Positions 43,042-51,717 of a stretch of 64,000 nucleotides of DNA are shown piece after piece. The translations under genes were made by a program, and so were the position numbers. This stretch comes from Marinilabiliaceae bacterium JC017 (lineage in GTDB: Bacteria > Bacteroidota > Bacteroidia > Bacteroidales > Marinilabiliaceae): assembly GCA_004296775.1 (NCBI GenBank), contig RHGE01000009.1, positions 42,474-106,473 of the forward strand. The letters are read 5' to 3'. The notes under the pieces were generated by a model. It did not search any database and was not told where the DNA came from. It worked only from the letters and a program-made list of their open reading frames with translations. How positions within the stretch are numbered: the first letter of the stretch is position 1; every line of letters begins with the position of its first letter.

Positions 43042-44589
43042 TTAAAAAATAAATCCTACTTTAAAGCTGGTTAATAAGCGGGTACTGCCATTATATTTTG
43101 AATAGTCTGCCAGGGCACACAGGTAGTTGCCATTCACCGCGAGATATGGGATAGCATTGGTATTGAAAAAGTGGGGAATTCCTATTTTCATCTCACCATT
43201 AAGTGACAGAAGTTCCGATGAATGGTAATAATGTTCCGGGTAGGTGATTTGGTCTTGCAGCTCTATATTTTCAATATAAATTTCCTGCTTCAGGGGAAAA
43301 CGGTAGCCGACTCCTGCCTTCAGGGAAATGTCAGCGTTATTAAGCGACCAGCTTTTTTTACCATTTACTTTGGTGGTCAGGTTAAAAATATTCTCATAAT
43401 AGTTTTCAGGATAAAAGTCAGACATTAGGGCCTCCAGCATAACATCAGCACCTACTCTGAAATCTTCAGTTCCTTCTTTCATCTTCAATAAGTCGTATCC
43501 CAGGTGCAGATTAATAACCGAACGTTTGTATTTCACAGACTGGTTATACACCTCCCAATATTTGGTACCATCTTCATAGGTCTGTTGTTCCTGGTCAAAC
43601 CAAATGCCTTTAATGGTTTTATAGTTGGCATACATACTTAAGGTGTGATAGAGGTTAGATCTGTTAACAGTCAAATGATCCGACAATTGCATGCTAAATC
43701 CTTTGTAATCTCCCGATAAATAGATGGTGGATTCTGCCCCTTCCTGTGCCCGCTCGTATTCTTTATCTGCTTTTAGCTCCAGGATATTTGAAAAGCTACT
43801 GTTGGTATATTGGAGCTGCAACGCCAGGCCATAGTTTTCACCCTTATATATTCTTTCCAGGCTACTTTTGGTTACCCCCTGGTACATACCAAAGCCCATG
43901 AATCTGAAAAAACGATGATTCACATAGTTATCAACCACTTTGATATCAATCTCTTCTTTAAATTTCTCAAGGTGAAGATTCATTCCATACTGCCAGTGTT
44001 CCTTAGAAAGAATAATACCGGGACTAATCTCCGCACGCATGGATGTAATTTTGGGACGAGGATCGGTTTGATCAGCCTTACTACCTGCCTTGTAATTTAA
44101 ATTCAGCCCCCAGTAAAAATCACTTTTACCTATTTGGGAAGCAATAATTCCCTGGAGCAGAAATTGCTCATTATCATAATCCCCTCCTGTTGAATCGGCC
44201 AGTATAAAAGGATTGTCCGGGGCAATAAAGGCCACATCATTCCATTTCAAATTTCTTTCGAGCCCGTTGTAATAGCTCAATTTACCATAAAATCTGATGC
44301 CTTTAACAAGGGTGTATCCTTGGGTTTGAAAAGCTATACTTCTTTTTGATTCTGGCTCGAATACCCTTTGATAATCCCCGTTTTCATGGCTGAAGTCGAT
44401 GTTCGTTTCACTAAGGCTGGCATTGGGATGATAAAAAATACCGGCAGGATTACTGCTATACTGCCACACGTTATAGGTTGGAAGCAGGTCAAAGGTATTG
44501 ATGTCCTTTATTAGTTTTTCGGACGATTGGGCCACTGTTATCACACACATACCCAAAATAAAAACCGGTAACAAAATAAGCCTTAGCAT
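43042..44589 (-). CDS. DUF6850 family outer-membrane beta-barrel protein
   Basis: About 515 residues from ATG 44589 (an in-frame TTG at 44598 is less likely), with a signal peptide ending VITVAQ. The rest is alternating amphipathic strands with aromatic girdle residues (SIAFQTQGYTLVKGIRFYGKLSYYNG, FYWGLNLNYKAGSKA, NIEL..YPEHYYHSSELLSLNGEMKIG) ending in a C-terminal Phe (SFKVGFIF), the classical outer-membrane barrel ending. It lies between the DUF4876 and caspase-like genes; role unknown. Confidence 0.82.
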   Translation of the reverse strand: MLRLILLPVFILGMCVITVAQSSEKLIKDINTFDLLPTYNVWQYSSNPAGIFYHPNASLSETNIDFSHENGDYQRVFEPESKRSIAFQTQGYTLVKGIRFYGKLSYYNGLERNLKWNDVAFIAPDNPFILADSTGGDYDNEQFLLQGIIASQIGKSDFYWGLNLNYKAGSKADQTDPRPKITSMRAEISPGIILSKEHWQYGMNLHLEKFKEEIDIKVVDNYVNHRFFRFMGFGMYQGVTKSSLERIYKGENYGLALQLQYTNSSFSNILELKADKEYERAQEGAESTIYLSGDYKGFSMQLSDHLTVNRSNLYHTLSMYANYKTIKGIWFDQEQQTYEDGTKYWEVYNQSVKYKRSVINLHLGYDLLKMKEGTEDFRVGADVMLEALMSDFYPENYYENIFNLTTKVNGKKSWSLNNADISLKAGVGYRFPLKQEIYIENIELQDQITYPEHYYHSSELLSLNGEMKIGIPHFFNTNAIPYLAVNGNYLCALADYSKYNGSTRLLTSFKVGFIF

Positions 44590-44640
44590 AGTAAGCAATC
44601 AATTCAATTAAAAAAATAGAAAAAGAGATACCCTAAGGAA

Positions 44641-44758
44641 TTAGGGTCTTATCAGTAATGTCTGTGTATTTTTTGGCAGGATATTGCAATGTCTGTCATG
44701 CAAATATCTTGATACTTGATACTCATATCTGTGTACTTTTCTGGATTATCCAGGTTAG
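44641..44758 (+). repeat. 110-bp dispersed repeat family, copy C
   Basis: gggtcttatcagtaatgtctgtgta...ggcaggatattg...atcttgatact...ctggattatccaggttag, aligned with copy A at 15514 and, inverted, with copy D at 51331. It lies in the spacer between two genes of the envelope operon. Confidence 0.75.
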
Positions 44759-44775
44759 GGTATCTCTGTAATGTA

Positions 44776-45984
44776 TTATTTCTCAACCGAGGTGGGATGT
44801 ACACCTGGTGTAGGATCTAAATTACTCAGAAAGTCATCGGACGAATTATTGGTATCCTGGTAGATAACTTTACCATCAATAATTTGTTTCACCTTACGGC
44901 GAATGCTTTTACTGATATAAGTACCATCACACCACACTTTTCCGGCATCCAGTTCCTGGGGCAATCGTTTGTATTGTTTTTCTTCTTCAACACTTACTAC
45001 TTCAACCGCATCTACCACATATTCTTTGGGCACCATTAAGTATTTAGTTTTATTAGTTGAACTGGGTTTTGTAGCCAAATTGCCCGGATCAGCAGCCCAT
45101 TGCTTCGGATCGGTACCTTCAGGTAATCTGAACATGATTACTCCAGCACCAAACACAGAATGTAACCAATCTTTCATTGTGGTAATAGTAGTAAACATCA
45201 TAGATAAGTTAGGAACCCCGGCAGCATCGGCGTCTTTTCCTTTATTGATGTCGCCACAGTAGGTTTCCCAGTCGGCATTTGACAGATTCACCGATGAATT
45301 GGGATTACCCTCCGGATCTGAATGATGGTCTATCCCATCTTGTGCAATAATGCAACTGGTACGGGGCTGAAGAGGATGCTCCTTGCCACTGCCTGGAATG
45401 TACCACACGTAAAATTGAAGAGGTAACCGGGGGAGGATTTGTCCATTGTCATCCACCCATACATTCTTTTTAGAACTAGACTGTTGCATAACGCCAAGAC
45501 AAAGACCATCCAGGTAAATTACCTCATCCGAGTTATTGTATATTTCGTGGAATTGATCAGCAAAATAGGGTTTATTACCAGGTGTTTTACAGCCAGTGTA
45601 ATAGATCTCTTTAAACACCAATCCGCCTTCCAGGCATACTGCCTGTAGCTTTATATCAAATTTAGCATCGGCTGTAACGCCAGCATTTTCCAACAGGCCG
45701 TTGAAGGCAAATTCATCAGATTCGGTCTTACATGTAAAATTATACTGACCCGCCTGAAGTTCTAAAGTAGCTACACCCGAAGCATTTGTCATAGCCGACT
45801 CTTTGGCTGATGAATTTACTCCTGAAGCTTCAACGAGAATTCCTTCTGCCACTGTCTTTTCAAACCCATCGGGATATTTAACGGTAATGGAAACCGTAAG
45901 TTTTTTGGCTACTTCGTCTTCTTCGCATGCAGAAAAACCTACGATTAATGCAAGCAAGAACAAACAGTAAAATACTCTTTTCAT
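44776..45984 (-). CDS. DUF4876 domain lipoprotein
   Basis: A 402-residue lipoprotein (signal peptide ending GFSAC, then EEDE). An N-terminal carboxypeptidase-regulatory/fibronectin-like beta-sandwich (about 28-115, VSITVKYPDGFEK..TNASGVATLELQAG) is followed by the DUF4876 body (about 120-395, GLVFKEIYYTGCKTPG, DQFHEIYNNSDEVIYLDGLCLGV), which resembles a lamin-tail-type beta-sandwich. It follows the TonB-dependent receptor by 17 bp, like a SusD-like partner lipoprotein, but is unrelated to SusD in sequence. Confidence 0.85.
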   Translation of the reverse strand: MKRVFYCLFLLALIVGFSACEEDEVAKKLTVSITVKYPDGFEKTVAEGILVEASGVNSSAKESAMTNASGVATLELQAGQYNFTCKTESDEFAFNGLLENAGVTADAKFDIKLQAVCLEGGLVFKEIYYTGCKTPGNKPYFADQFHEIYNNSDEVIYLDGLCLGVMQQSSSKKNVWVDDNGQILPRLPLQFYVWYIPGSGKEHPLQPRTSCIIAQDGIDHHSDPEGNPNSSVNLSNADWETYCGDINKGKDADAAGVPNLSMMFTTITTMKDWLHSVFGAGVIMFRLPEGTDPKQWAADPGNLATKPSSTNKTKYLMVPKEYVVDAVEVVSVEEEKQYKRLPQELDAGKVWCDGTYISKSIRRKVKQIIDGKVIYQDTNNSSDDFLSNLDPTPGVHPTSVEK

Positions 45985-46001
45985 AATTATATGATTTTAA
46001 A

Positions 46002-48890
46002 TTAGAAACTAACTTTAAACTCCGCACCAAAATAGATTGGAGTATTGCGTTCTTCATATCCTGATGTCTGTGTTCTTTTATGACGGGGCCGGATATTCAG
46101 GAAGTTATTGGCCGTAAAAGCAGCCGTTAGGTTGTTAGCAAACTCTTTGGTGATTTTAAGATCGAACTGAACGGCCGGCGGATAACTCTCCTGCAAAAAA
46201 TATAGATCGCTGTGGTTTTTCACCATAGAGTAATAGGGGGGCGTTAAATAGTTATCCGGATTCCACTGGTAATATTTCCCGGCTTTATCCATATACCCAA
46301 GAGGAGCAACATTTTTAACCACCCCTTCACCCTGGTAAGTATAGACATCGTCAACCTCAATTTTTTCTTTATCCCTGGTTACATAAACATAGGGCTTACC
46401 ATTATCATCTTCATACCGCAACTGGCATTTATCCATCCATACAATTTGGGTAGTTAAAGAAACAATCAGTTTCACAGCAGGTATGTGGGTAATGGATCGG
46501 ATATTGGTATTCAATCGTTGTCGAATTTTCTTCTTTCCCGCTGGCATTAAAGCCACATAGGGAAAGGGTTTTCCCAGATAGCCAACAGTGTTCCGGAGGT
46601 AAGTAGGTTTGGTATTATACGATTCGGTGCGCATCCAGGCTCCATCGAACACAAGATTGGTGTTAAGGGCTTTAAACTTTTTCAGTTTCAAAGAGTATTC
46701 AATCCCTTGTTTTATCAGCACATAATCATTCTCTGGTTTTTTGTATAGACAGAAGGTCGTATCCCTGGACACATCAGCCTTCATTACACCCGAGTCATCG
46801 TGGTAATAAACGCCCTCGCCTTCCTTGAAACAGGGGTATTTACCACCGCCTGACACACTGTATTTTTGATAATCGAAACAGACGGGGATGCTGTGAAAAG
46901 TAAAGCCATTGGTCTGTTTTTCCCAATAACCGGTGAAGGTGCCCGATAAAAAATTAGTGGCAAAATCAAGGCCCACTTCCCGCTTTCTGTTATAGGCTGG
47001 CTTCAGATCCGGATTGGAGGTATCCTCTATAATTTTGGTTGTGATAACGGCCAATGAGCCATCAACATTTTTTTCATCTTTATAATTAAAGCTAATCGCA
47101 TCAAAATAAGCCTTGTCCGGATAAAGATGCACTAACGTAGGCGTTTTAGCTGCTATTCCATAACCTACCCGCAAACTCAGGTCTTTAAAAATAGGATTGT
47201 TTTTCCGGTTGAGAATCTGATAACGGATATTAAGCCGTGGCTCGGTGGTTAAAGCCCCATCGGTACTGAAAAAGCCGGTTGGTTGTATGTTTGAAAAGCG
47301 CACCCCGGCCTGACCGGTAAACATGGTAGATCCCAGCGGGTATTTGATCTTATCCTCTATAAAAAAGGAAACCGTATGAAGCGTAGGGATACTCTTGAAA
47401 GAACGGGGCCGTAAATTACTTGTATTGGGGGGCCGATTAAGGTCATAGCTTTTTCCATTCCCATTATTACCATTGGCCCGCCACTCCAACCCAAGCATGA
47501 TGTTGTTGAAAACATCACCCCAATTGGAAGAGGTATTTCCTTTCAATTGAAAAAAGGTATTAAAAGGTTTCCCATCCAGGGTTAATTCCGAATAATATTC
47601 GGCAGGTAAAAATTCAGACTCATATTCACCTTCTACAAAGGAGTTAGGTATCGGCATGGACCCGGCATAAATGGTCTGGAGTTGCTTTTGATAATTGGTT
47701 TGATGAGAAATATTGGTAGACAGGTTATAGGATAAATTGGTGATCCAGGGCTTGTTCAGGTACCACTTTCCATTTACACCTAATCGAAGACCGTCGGTAT
47801 TGGCAGAGAGGATCTCTCCGGCTTTTAACTGTGGATCTGTTTTTTTATCATCCACGGTACTGTAAAAAGCTAACTTGAAATTTATGGAGAGTGGATTGGT
47901 AGTTTTAAAGAAGCTATTGGCATACCCCAGGTTGGCTGTTACCCTTTTATAGCCGGTATATTTTTTCCTGATATCCGGGTACGATTCCGTGAAATCGATA
48001 CTGGTATTGACATTGCCTTTGTTCTTACCAATGGAAAATCCTTTGCCAAAGTATAAGATCTTTGTGCCCGGATCAATGGCCAATTTGGCTTCATAGGGGG
48101 TTTTACCCGCCTTGGTTTTAACAATAACTGCCCCGGAAGTCAAATCTCCATATTCTACCGAAGGAATCCCCCTGATTACTTCCACTGACTCAATGTTATC
48201 AGTTGTAAACTCTCTTAAATCAACTCCCCGGCCGGCCACTGACGCGGATCCGCTTGCGGTACCACTTTTGGCTGTGGACAACACCTGCAGGTTAGCGTTA
48301 TTGGATATGGGAACCCCATCCACAATAACAGCTGCACCTAACGCACTAGTAGCATCTTTCGAATCGGTCATCACCTGCCCTTTTTCGATATAACCTACCT
48401 CACGGATCTTTACTTGCCCGGGTGACGAAAGGCTGGGGTTTTCCGTTATGTGACCTGGTAAAAGCTGCAGGATATCTTCAATACTCTTAGGCTGGATGTG
48501 CTGTATGGCTGTTTGCTCAATTGTGGAGGCAGAACCCAGTTTTTTCTCTTTAGCAATCACGGTAACCTCCTTCATGTCCAGGCTTACCTTTCTTAAGCCG
48601 ATTTTTAACCCCTCTATATTTGTGCTGACCTGCAAGGTGGTATCCAGTTGTTGATAACCCAAATAAGTAAATACCATGTGGTACACACCTTTTTGGGGGA
48701 GCTTGAGGTTGAATGTACCGTTGATAGATGATATGGTTCCTATTTCAGTTCCTTTTACCTGAATAGCTGCAAACTCCAATGGTTTATCTGTACCATATTC
48801 CTGAATAGACCCATTCACACTGATTTGAGCTACACTATTAAGTGTAGAAATAGCGCACACTACTAGCGCTAATAGATATCTGATCCCCAT
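46002..48890 (-). CDS. TonB-dependent outer-membrane receptor with CarboxypepD_reg-like N-terminus
   Basis: A 962-residue active importer. Order: signal peptide ending LNSVAQ, CarboxypepD_reg-like domain (about 23-105, VNGSIQEYGTDKPLEFAAIQVKGT...SINGTFNLKLPQKG), plug (about 125-265, SIEDILQLLPG, AAVIVDGVPISNN, NIESVEVIRGIPSVEYGDLTSGAVIVKTK), then a 22-strand barrel ending in F. Substrate unknown: the partner is DUF4876 rather than SusD, so glycan import is not implied. It is the promoter-proximal gene of the operon, with a consensus promoter directly upstream. Confidence 0.92.
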   Translation of the reverse strand: MGIRYLLALVVCAISTLNSVAQISVNGSIQEYGTDKPLEFAAIQVKGTEIGTISSINGTFNLKLPQKGVYHMVFTYLGYQQLDTTLQVSTNIEGLKIGLRKVSLDMKEVTVIAKEKKLGSASTIEQTAIQHIQPKSIEDILQLLPGHITENPSLSSPGQVKIREVGYIEKGQVMTDSKDATSALGAAVIVDGVPISNNANLQVLSTAKSGTASGSASVAGRGVDLREFTTDNIESVEVIRGIPSVEYGDLTSGAVIVKTKAGKTPYEAKLAIDPGTKILYFGKGFSIGKNKGNVNTSIDFTESYPDIRKKYTGYKRVTANLGYANSFFKTTNPLSINFKLAFYSTVDDKKTDPQLKAGEILSANTDGLRLGVNGKWYLNKPWITNLSYNLSTNISHQTNYQKQLQTIYAGSMPIPNSFVEGEYESEFLPAEYYSELTLDGKPFNTFFQLKGNTSSNWGDVFNNIMLGLEWRANGNNGNGKSYDLNRPPNTSNLRPRSFKSIPTLHTVSFFIEDKIKYPLGSTMFTGQAGVRFSNIQPTGFFSTDGALTTEPRLNIRYQILNRKNNPIFKDLSLRVGYGIAAKTPTLVHLYPDKAYFDAISFNYKDEKNVDGSLAVITTKIIEDTSNPDLKPAYNRKREVGLDFATNFLSGTFTGYWEKQTNGFTFHSIPVCFDYQKYSVSGGGKYPCFKEGEGVYYHDDSGVMKADVSRDTTFCLYKKPENDYVLIKQGIEYSLKLKKFKALNTNLVFDGAWMRTESYNTKPTYLRNTVGYLGKPFPYVALMPAGKKKIRQRLNTNIRSITHIPAVKLIVSLTTQIVWMDKCQLRYEDDNGKPYVYVTRDKEKIEVDDVYTYQGEGVVKNVAPLGYMDKAGKYYQWNPDNYLTPPYYSMVKNHSDLYFLQESYPPAVQFDLKITKEFANNLTAAFTANNFLNIRPRHKRTQTSGYEERNTPIYFGAEFKVSF

Positions 48891-49449
48891 TTAACTTACT
48901 TTTTCGAAAGGGCAAAATTAGATTTGAAGACCTATGCCATCAATCATTATTTATTGGTATATCATCTGAAGGAATACTGGAAAATGATGAGTTTTCAGGC
49001 TTACAGCACCAATACTCTAAAAAAGATAATCAAATACACAAACCGGTTACTTCAGGTTTTAAATAACTATTCTTGCCTACTTATCCATTGTTATCTTTAT
49101 ACACTCCTGTGTTAATGAACTAATCAACCTGAATGCCTCTTCTTCATCAAAAACACATTGACGATCAGCCCTCCTAAAGCGTAACTTTTGACTGTTTTAA
49201 AATCCTTACTAAAACTGGATTCTCAATGGTCCTGAAGATGGATTAACTGCGTGGGTGGATACTTTGGACGAACAGGACTGGTAATACAACAAGCACAAAA
49301 AAAGCAGAAAGGAGAAGAGATCACATTTTAACCCATAATTACTTTCTATATTAATTTTTCCGATAGGAAAATAACAAGATTAAATAAATCAGTTACGGTA
49401 TTAGCTTGTTTGTCTGAGACACCTTTTTTTAACCAAAAACATTAATATA
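48891..49449 (+). other. Divergent spacer between TonB-dependent receptor and hydrolase gene
   Basis: It carries the receptor promoter at 48913-48944. No gene is supported. A short + frame ending in a stop at about 49282 (reading LTAWVDTLDEQDW) might be the tail of a lost gene, but it has no recognised family. Confidence 0.4.
48913..48944 (-). promoter_or_regulatory. Promoter of the TonB-dependent receptor operon
   Basis: Minus strand ATTG (48941-48944), 20-nt spacer, TAATTTTG (48913-48920). The predicted start lies about 15 nt before the receptor ATG, so the mRNA leader is very short. Confidence 0.75.
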
Positions 49450-50814
49450 ATGAGAAATAATATCGGGTCTGGCACTTGGATGAGGCCTTTTCTGTTTTGG
49501 ATGCTATTAATAACCCTGTCCCTGTTAAATGCCTGCCGGACAGATGAAGAAATCCGGCCAATGGAAGACCCTCAGGCAGATCAACTGAAAAACTATGCCC
49601 TGGATGAGAACTTATATGGTGGCACCTATAGTGGTGGACAGTGGGTACTCGCTCTACCGCCTCTTTGGAATGCCTTACCTGTGGAACAACGCAACCTGCT
49701 GATTTATGCCCATGGAATTGTAGATCCTGATGAAGATCCTGCCCTGCCCGATGATGAGATAGGCGGACGTCCGGTGGCTGAGATTATCCTTGGCATGCAG
49801 TGGGCCTTTGCAACCACCAGCTACAGAGAAACCGGCCTGGTGGTGAAAGAAGCCGTGCAGGATGTGAAAGCGCTTATGGTTTTGCTTAACACCCTTTTTG
49901 GTGATGGTACCGTGAAACCGCCTGGTTATATCTTCCTGGCCGGTCCTTCAGAGGGGGGATTGGTTACCGTGAAAACCATTGAGAAGTATCCCAATCATTT
50001 TGACGGAGCAATTGCTACCTGCGGACCCTACGGTAATTTTTACCGTCAGTTGCAGTACAATGGTGATTTCCATGTATTGTTTAATTACTTTTTTGCTGCT
50101 GAACTAAGTGCTTTAGGCATTGATCTTGGTGACCCTGAGAACGGGGTACCCTCTACTACGAGGACTGCCTGGAAACACAGTAACCTGCGAGATGTGTTGA
50201 AAGGAATGATGGCCTCCCGACCTAATAAGGTGGTGCAACTGGTTAAGTGCAGCAAGGCCACTGTCAATCCGGATGAGCCGGAAGCTGTCCTGGATGCCTT
50301 GCTGGATATTTTGCGATACAATATCATGTTTACCGACCAAGTAAATGAGAAATTTGAAGGGGTTATTTTTAACAACGCCCGCCGTTGGTACCGTGGTTCA
50401 AACAATGATTTTCATTTGAACCGTTACATACAACGAGTATCAACAACCGATTATCGCAGAGCTGTAGCAAAAGCCCGGTATTATGAGACCTCCGGTCGTA
50501 TTCGTGATCCATTGGTCACCATGCATACAACCGGCGATCATGTGGTTCCTATCTGGCACCAGTTACTTTACCGGCTCAAGATCTTATTCAAAGGCTCAAG
50601 CCGTGATTATGTCGGCATTCCGGTACCGAACTATGGCCACTGTACGTTTGAAGAGAGCCATGTAATGGCCGCTATTGTAATCATGTACCTGAAAGCCACC
50701 GGCACGCTCTTGTATGAAATTCCGGCGTCCGCCTTTTCCAATGAAGAATCAAAAACAATGTTTAAATCTATTTGTACCGATGAAGGATATGGCGTGACAT
50801 TTGATGAAGAGTGA
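49450..50814 (+). CDS. Alpha/beta-hydrolase lipoprotein
   Basis: A 454-residue secreted lipoprotein (signal peptide ending SLLNAC) with an alpha/beta-hydrolase core: NLLIYAHGI oxyanion region, nucleophile elbow in LAGPSEGGLVTVKTIEKYPNHFDGAI (GPSEGG, Ser about 167), acid in HTTGDHVVPIWHQ (about 362) and His in NYGHCTFEE (about 396). Family similarity at this level points to an esterase or peptidase of the secreted, tannase/feruloyl-esterase-like type, but the substrate is not decidable. It is monocistronic with a hairpin at 50845-50883. Confidence 0.82.
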   Translation: MRNNIGSGTWMRPFLFWMLLITLSLLNACRTDEEIRPMEDPQADQLKNYALDENLYGGTYSGGQWVLALPPLWNALPVEQRNLLIYAHGIVDPDEDPALPDDEIGGRPVAEIILGMQWAFATTSYRETGLVVKEAVQDVKALMVLLNTLFGDGTVKPPGYIFLAGPSEGGLVTVKTIEKYPNHFDGAIATCGPYGNFYRQLQYNGDFHVLFNYFFAAELSALGIDLGDPENGVPSTTRTAWKHSNLRDVLKGMMASRPNKVVQLVKCSKATVNPDEPEAVLDALLDILRYNIMFTDQVNEKFEGVIFNNARRWYRGSNNDFHLNRYIQRVSTTDYRRAVAKARYYETSGRIRDPLVTMHTTGDHVVPIWHQLLYRLKILFKGSSRDYVGIPVPNYGHCTFEESHVMAAIVIMYLKATGTLLYEIPASAFSNEESKTMFKSICTDEGYGVTFDEE

Positions 50815-50844
50815 GTCCTGGTAGGGTTAGAGTGTTGATTAATT

Positions 50845-50890
50845 TCCCCTTTCCGGTTTAATGAATTTAAAACAGAAAGGGGATTTTAAT
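50845..50890 (+). terminator. Hairpin after the hydrolase gene
   Basis: tcccctttc (50845-50853) / gaaagggga (50875-50883), 9-bp perfect stem with a 21-nt loop and a short tttt. Long loop lowers confidence. Confidence 0.6.
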
Positions 50891-51660
50891 AGATATTAGA
50901 GATTAGATGATAGAATTGAGATCGATTTACACCTAAGGCTATCAAGGATTACCCCCCTTCAGGCATATGTATCATACTTAAGGATATAAAATCAAACTCA
51001 TTTTGATGTTTCTAATGAATCAGCAATAGTTTGTATGGTCAATTTACCCCCTCTGCCTTGCAAGCAAGACATCTCCCCCTGCCAGCAGGTGGGAGAAAAT
51101 GTTGAATTTTCAATACGTTAATTTGCCGGCATGTAAAATCGCATTCTTGTCCCCCTAAAGTAGGGGGATTCAGGGGGTAAAAAATAAGTTATCGCGCAAT
51201 GCCCTTCGCATATCTAATTCATTTGCTATATCACAGAAATTTCAACTATTAATTGTCCACAAACTATTGATATTGGATACGCTTATTGTTTGAAATCATT
51301 TTACTATTCAAGACAAAAACCATTAACAACCTAACCTGGACAAGCCAGAAAAGTAAAGAGTATCAAGATGATTTACTTCTCGCCAAAATATTTTGCCAAT
51401 AAATACACCAATATCACACGTAAGACACTATGTTTTTTCTGGAGTACCCTGAAAAAAAGCCTCTTCGAAGGATGTTACCTCAAGCTGATTGTTGTTCGAG
51501 ATTGACATTGGTAAGTGCGGTCTATTTCAATCTGTTTCCATGTATTTCTATTTATTTCCCCCTCTAACTTCTGACCTCTAACCTCTTTATATATTCCATC
51601 CAATTTGAACAACATGTTGGTAAAAGCTGCTTCCTAAGCGCCTAAACCGTCCCAAAAAAC
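50891..51660 (+). other. Gene-free spacer rich in repeats
   Basis: No coding potential. Contents: a TTAGAT-type remnant (50887-50930), C-run elements (ccccctaaagtaggggg near 51152), and the inverted 110-bp repeat copy D (51331-51429). Confidence 0.6.
51331..51429 (-). repeat. 110-bp dispersed repeat family, copy D (inverted)
   Basis: The reverse complement of copies A and C: ctaacctggacaagccag, agagtatcaagatgatttac, ccaaaatattttgcca, cgtaagacac. Confidence 0.75.
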
Positions 51661-51665
51661 AAAAA

Positions 51666-51700
51666 AAAGAGAGCGCCCTGAATAAAAAGACACCCTCTGA
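51666..51700 (-). terminator. Possible terminator after the glycosidase gene
   Basis: On the minus strand, agaggg...gcgctctc forms an imperfect short stem followed by eight T residues (the a-run at 51661-51668). Stem quality is low. Confidence 0.4.
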
Positions 51701-51717
51701 CAATCTGAAAAACAAAA

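Noticed and set aside
48924..49115. 63-codon + open frame upstream of the hydrolase gene
   Set aside because: Overlaps the receptor promoter on the other strand, has unusual composition and no family.
49226..49284. Short open tail reading LTAWVDTLDEQDW before a stop, as a gene remnant
   Set aside because: Too short to assign and no recognisable family; mentioned only in the spacer description.
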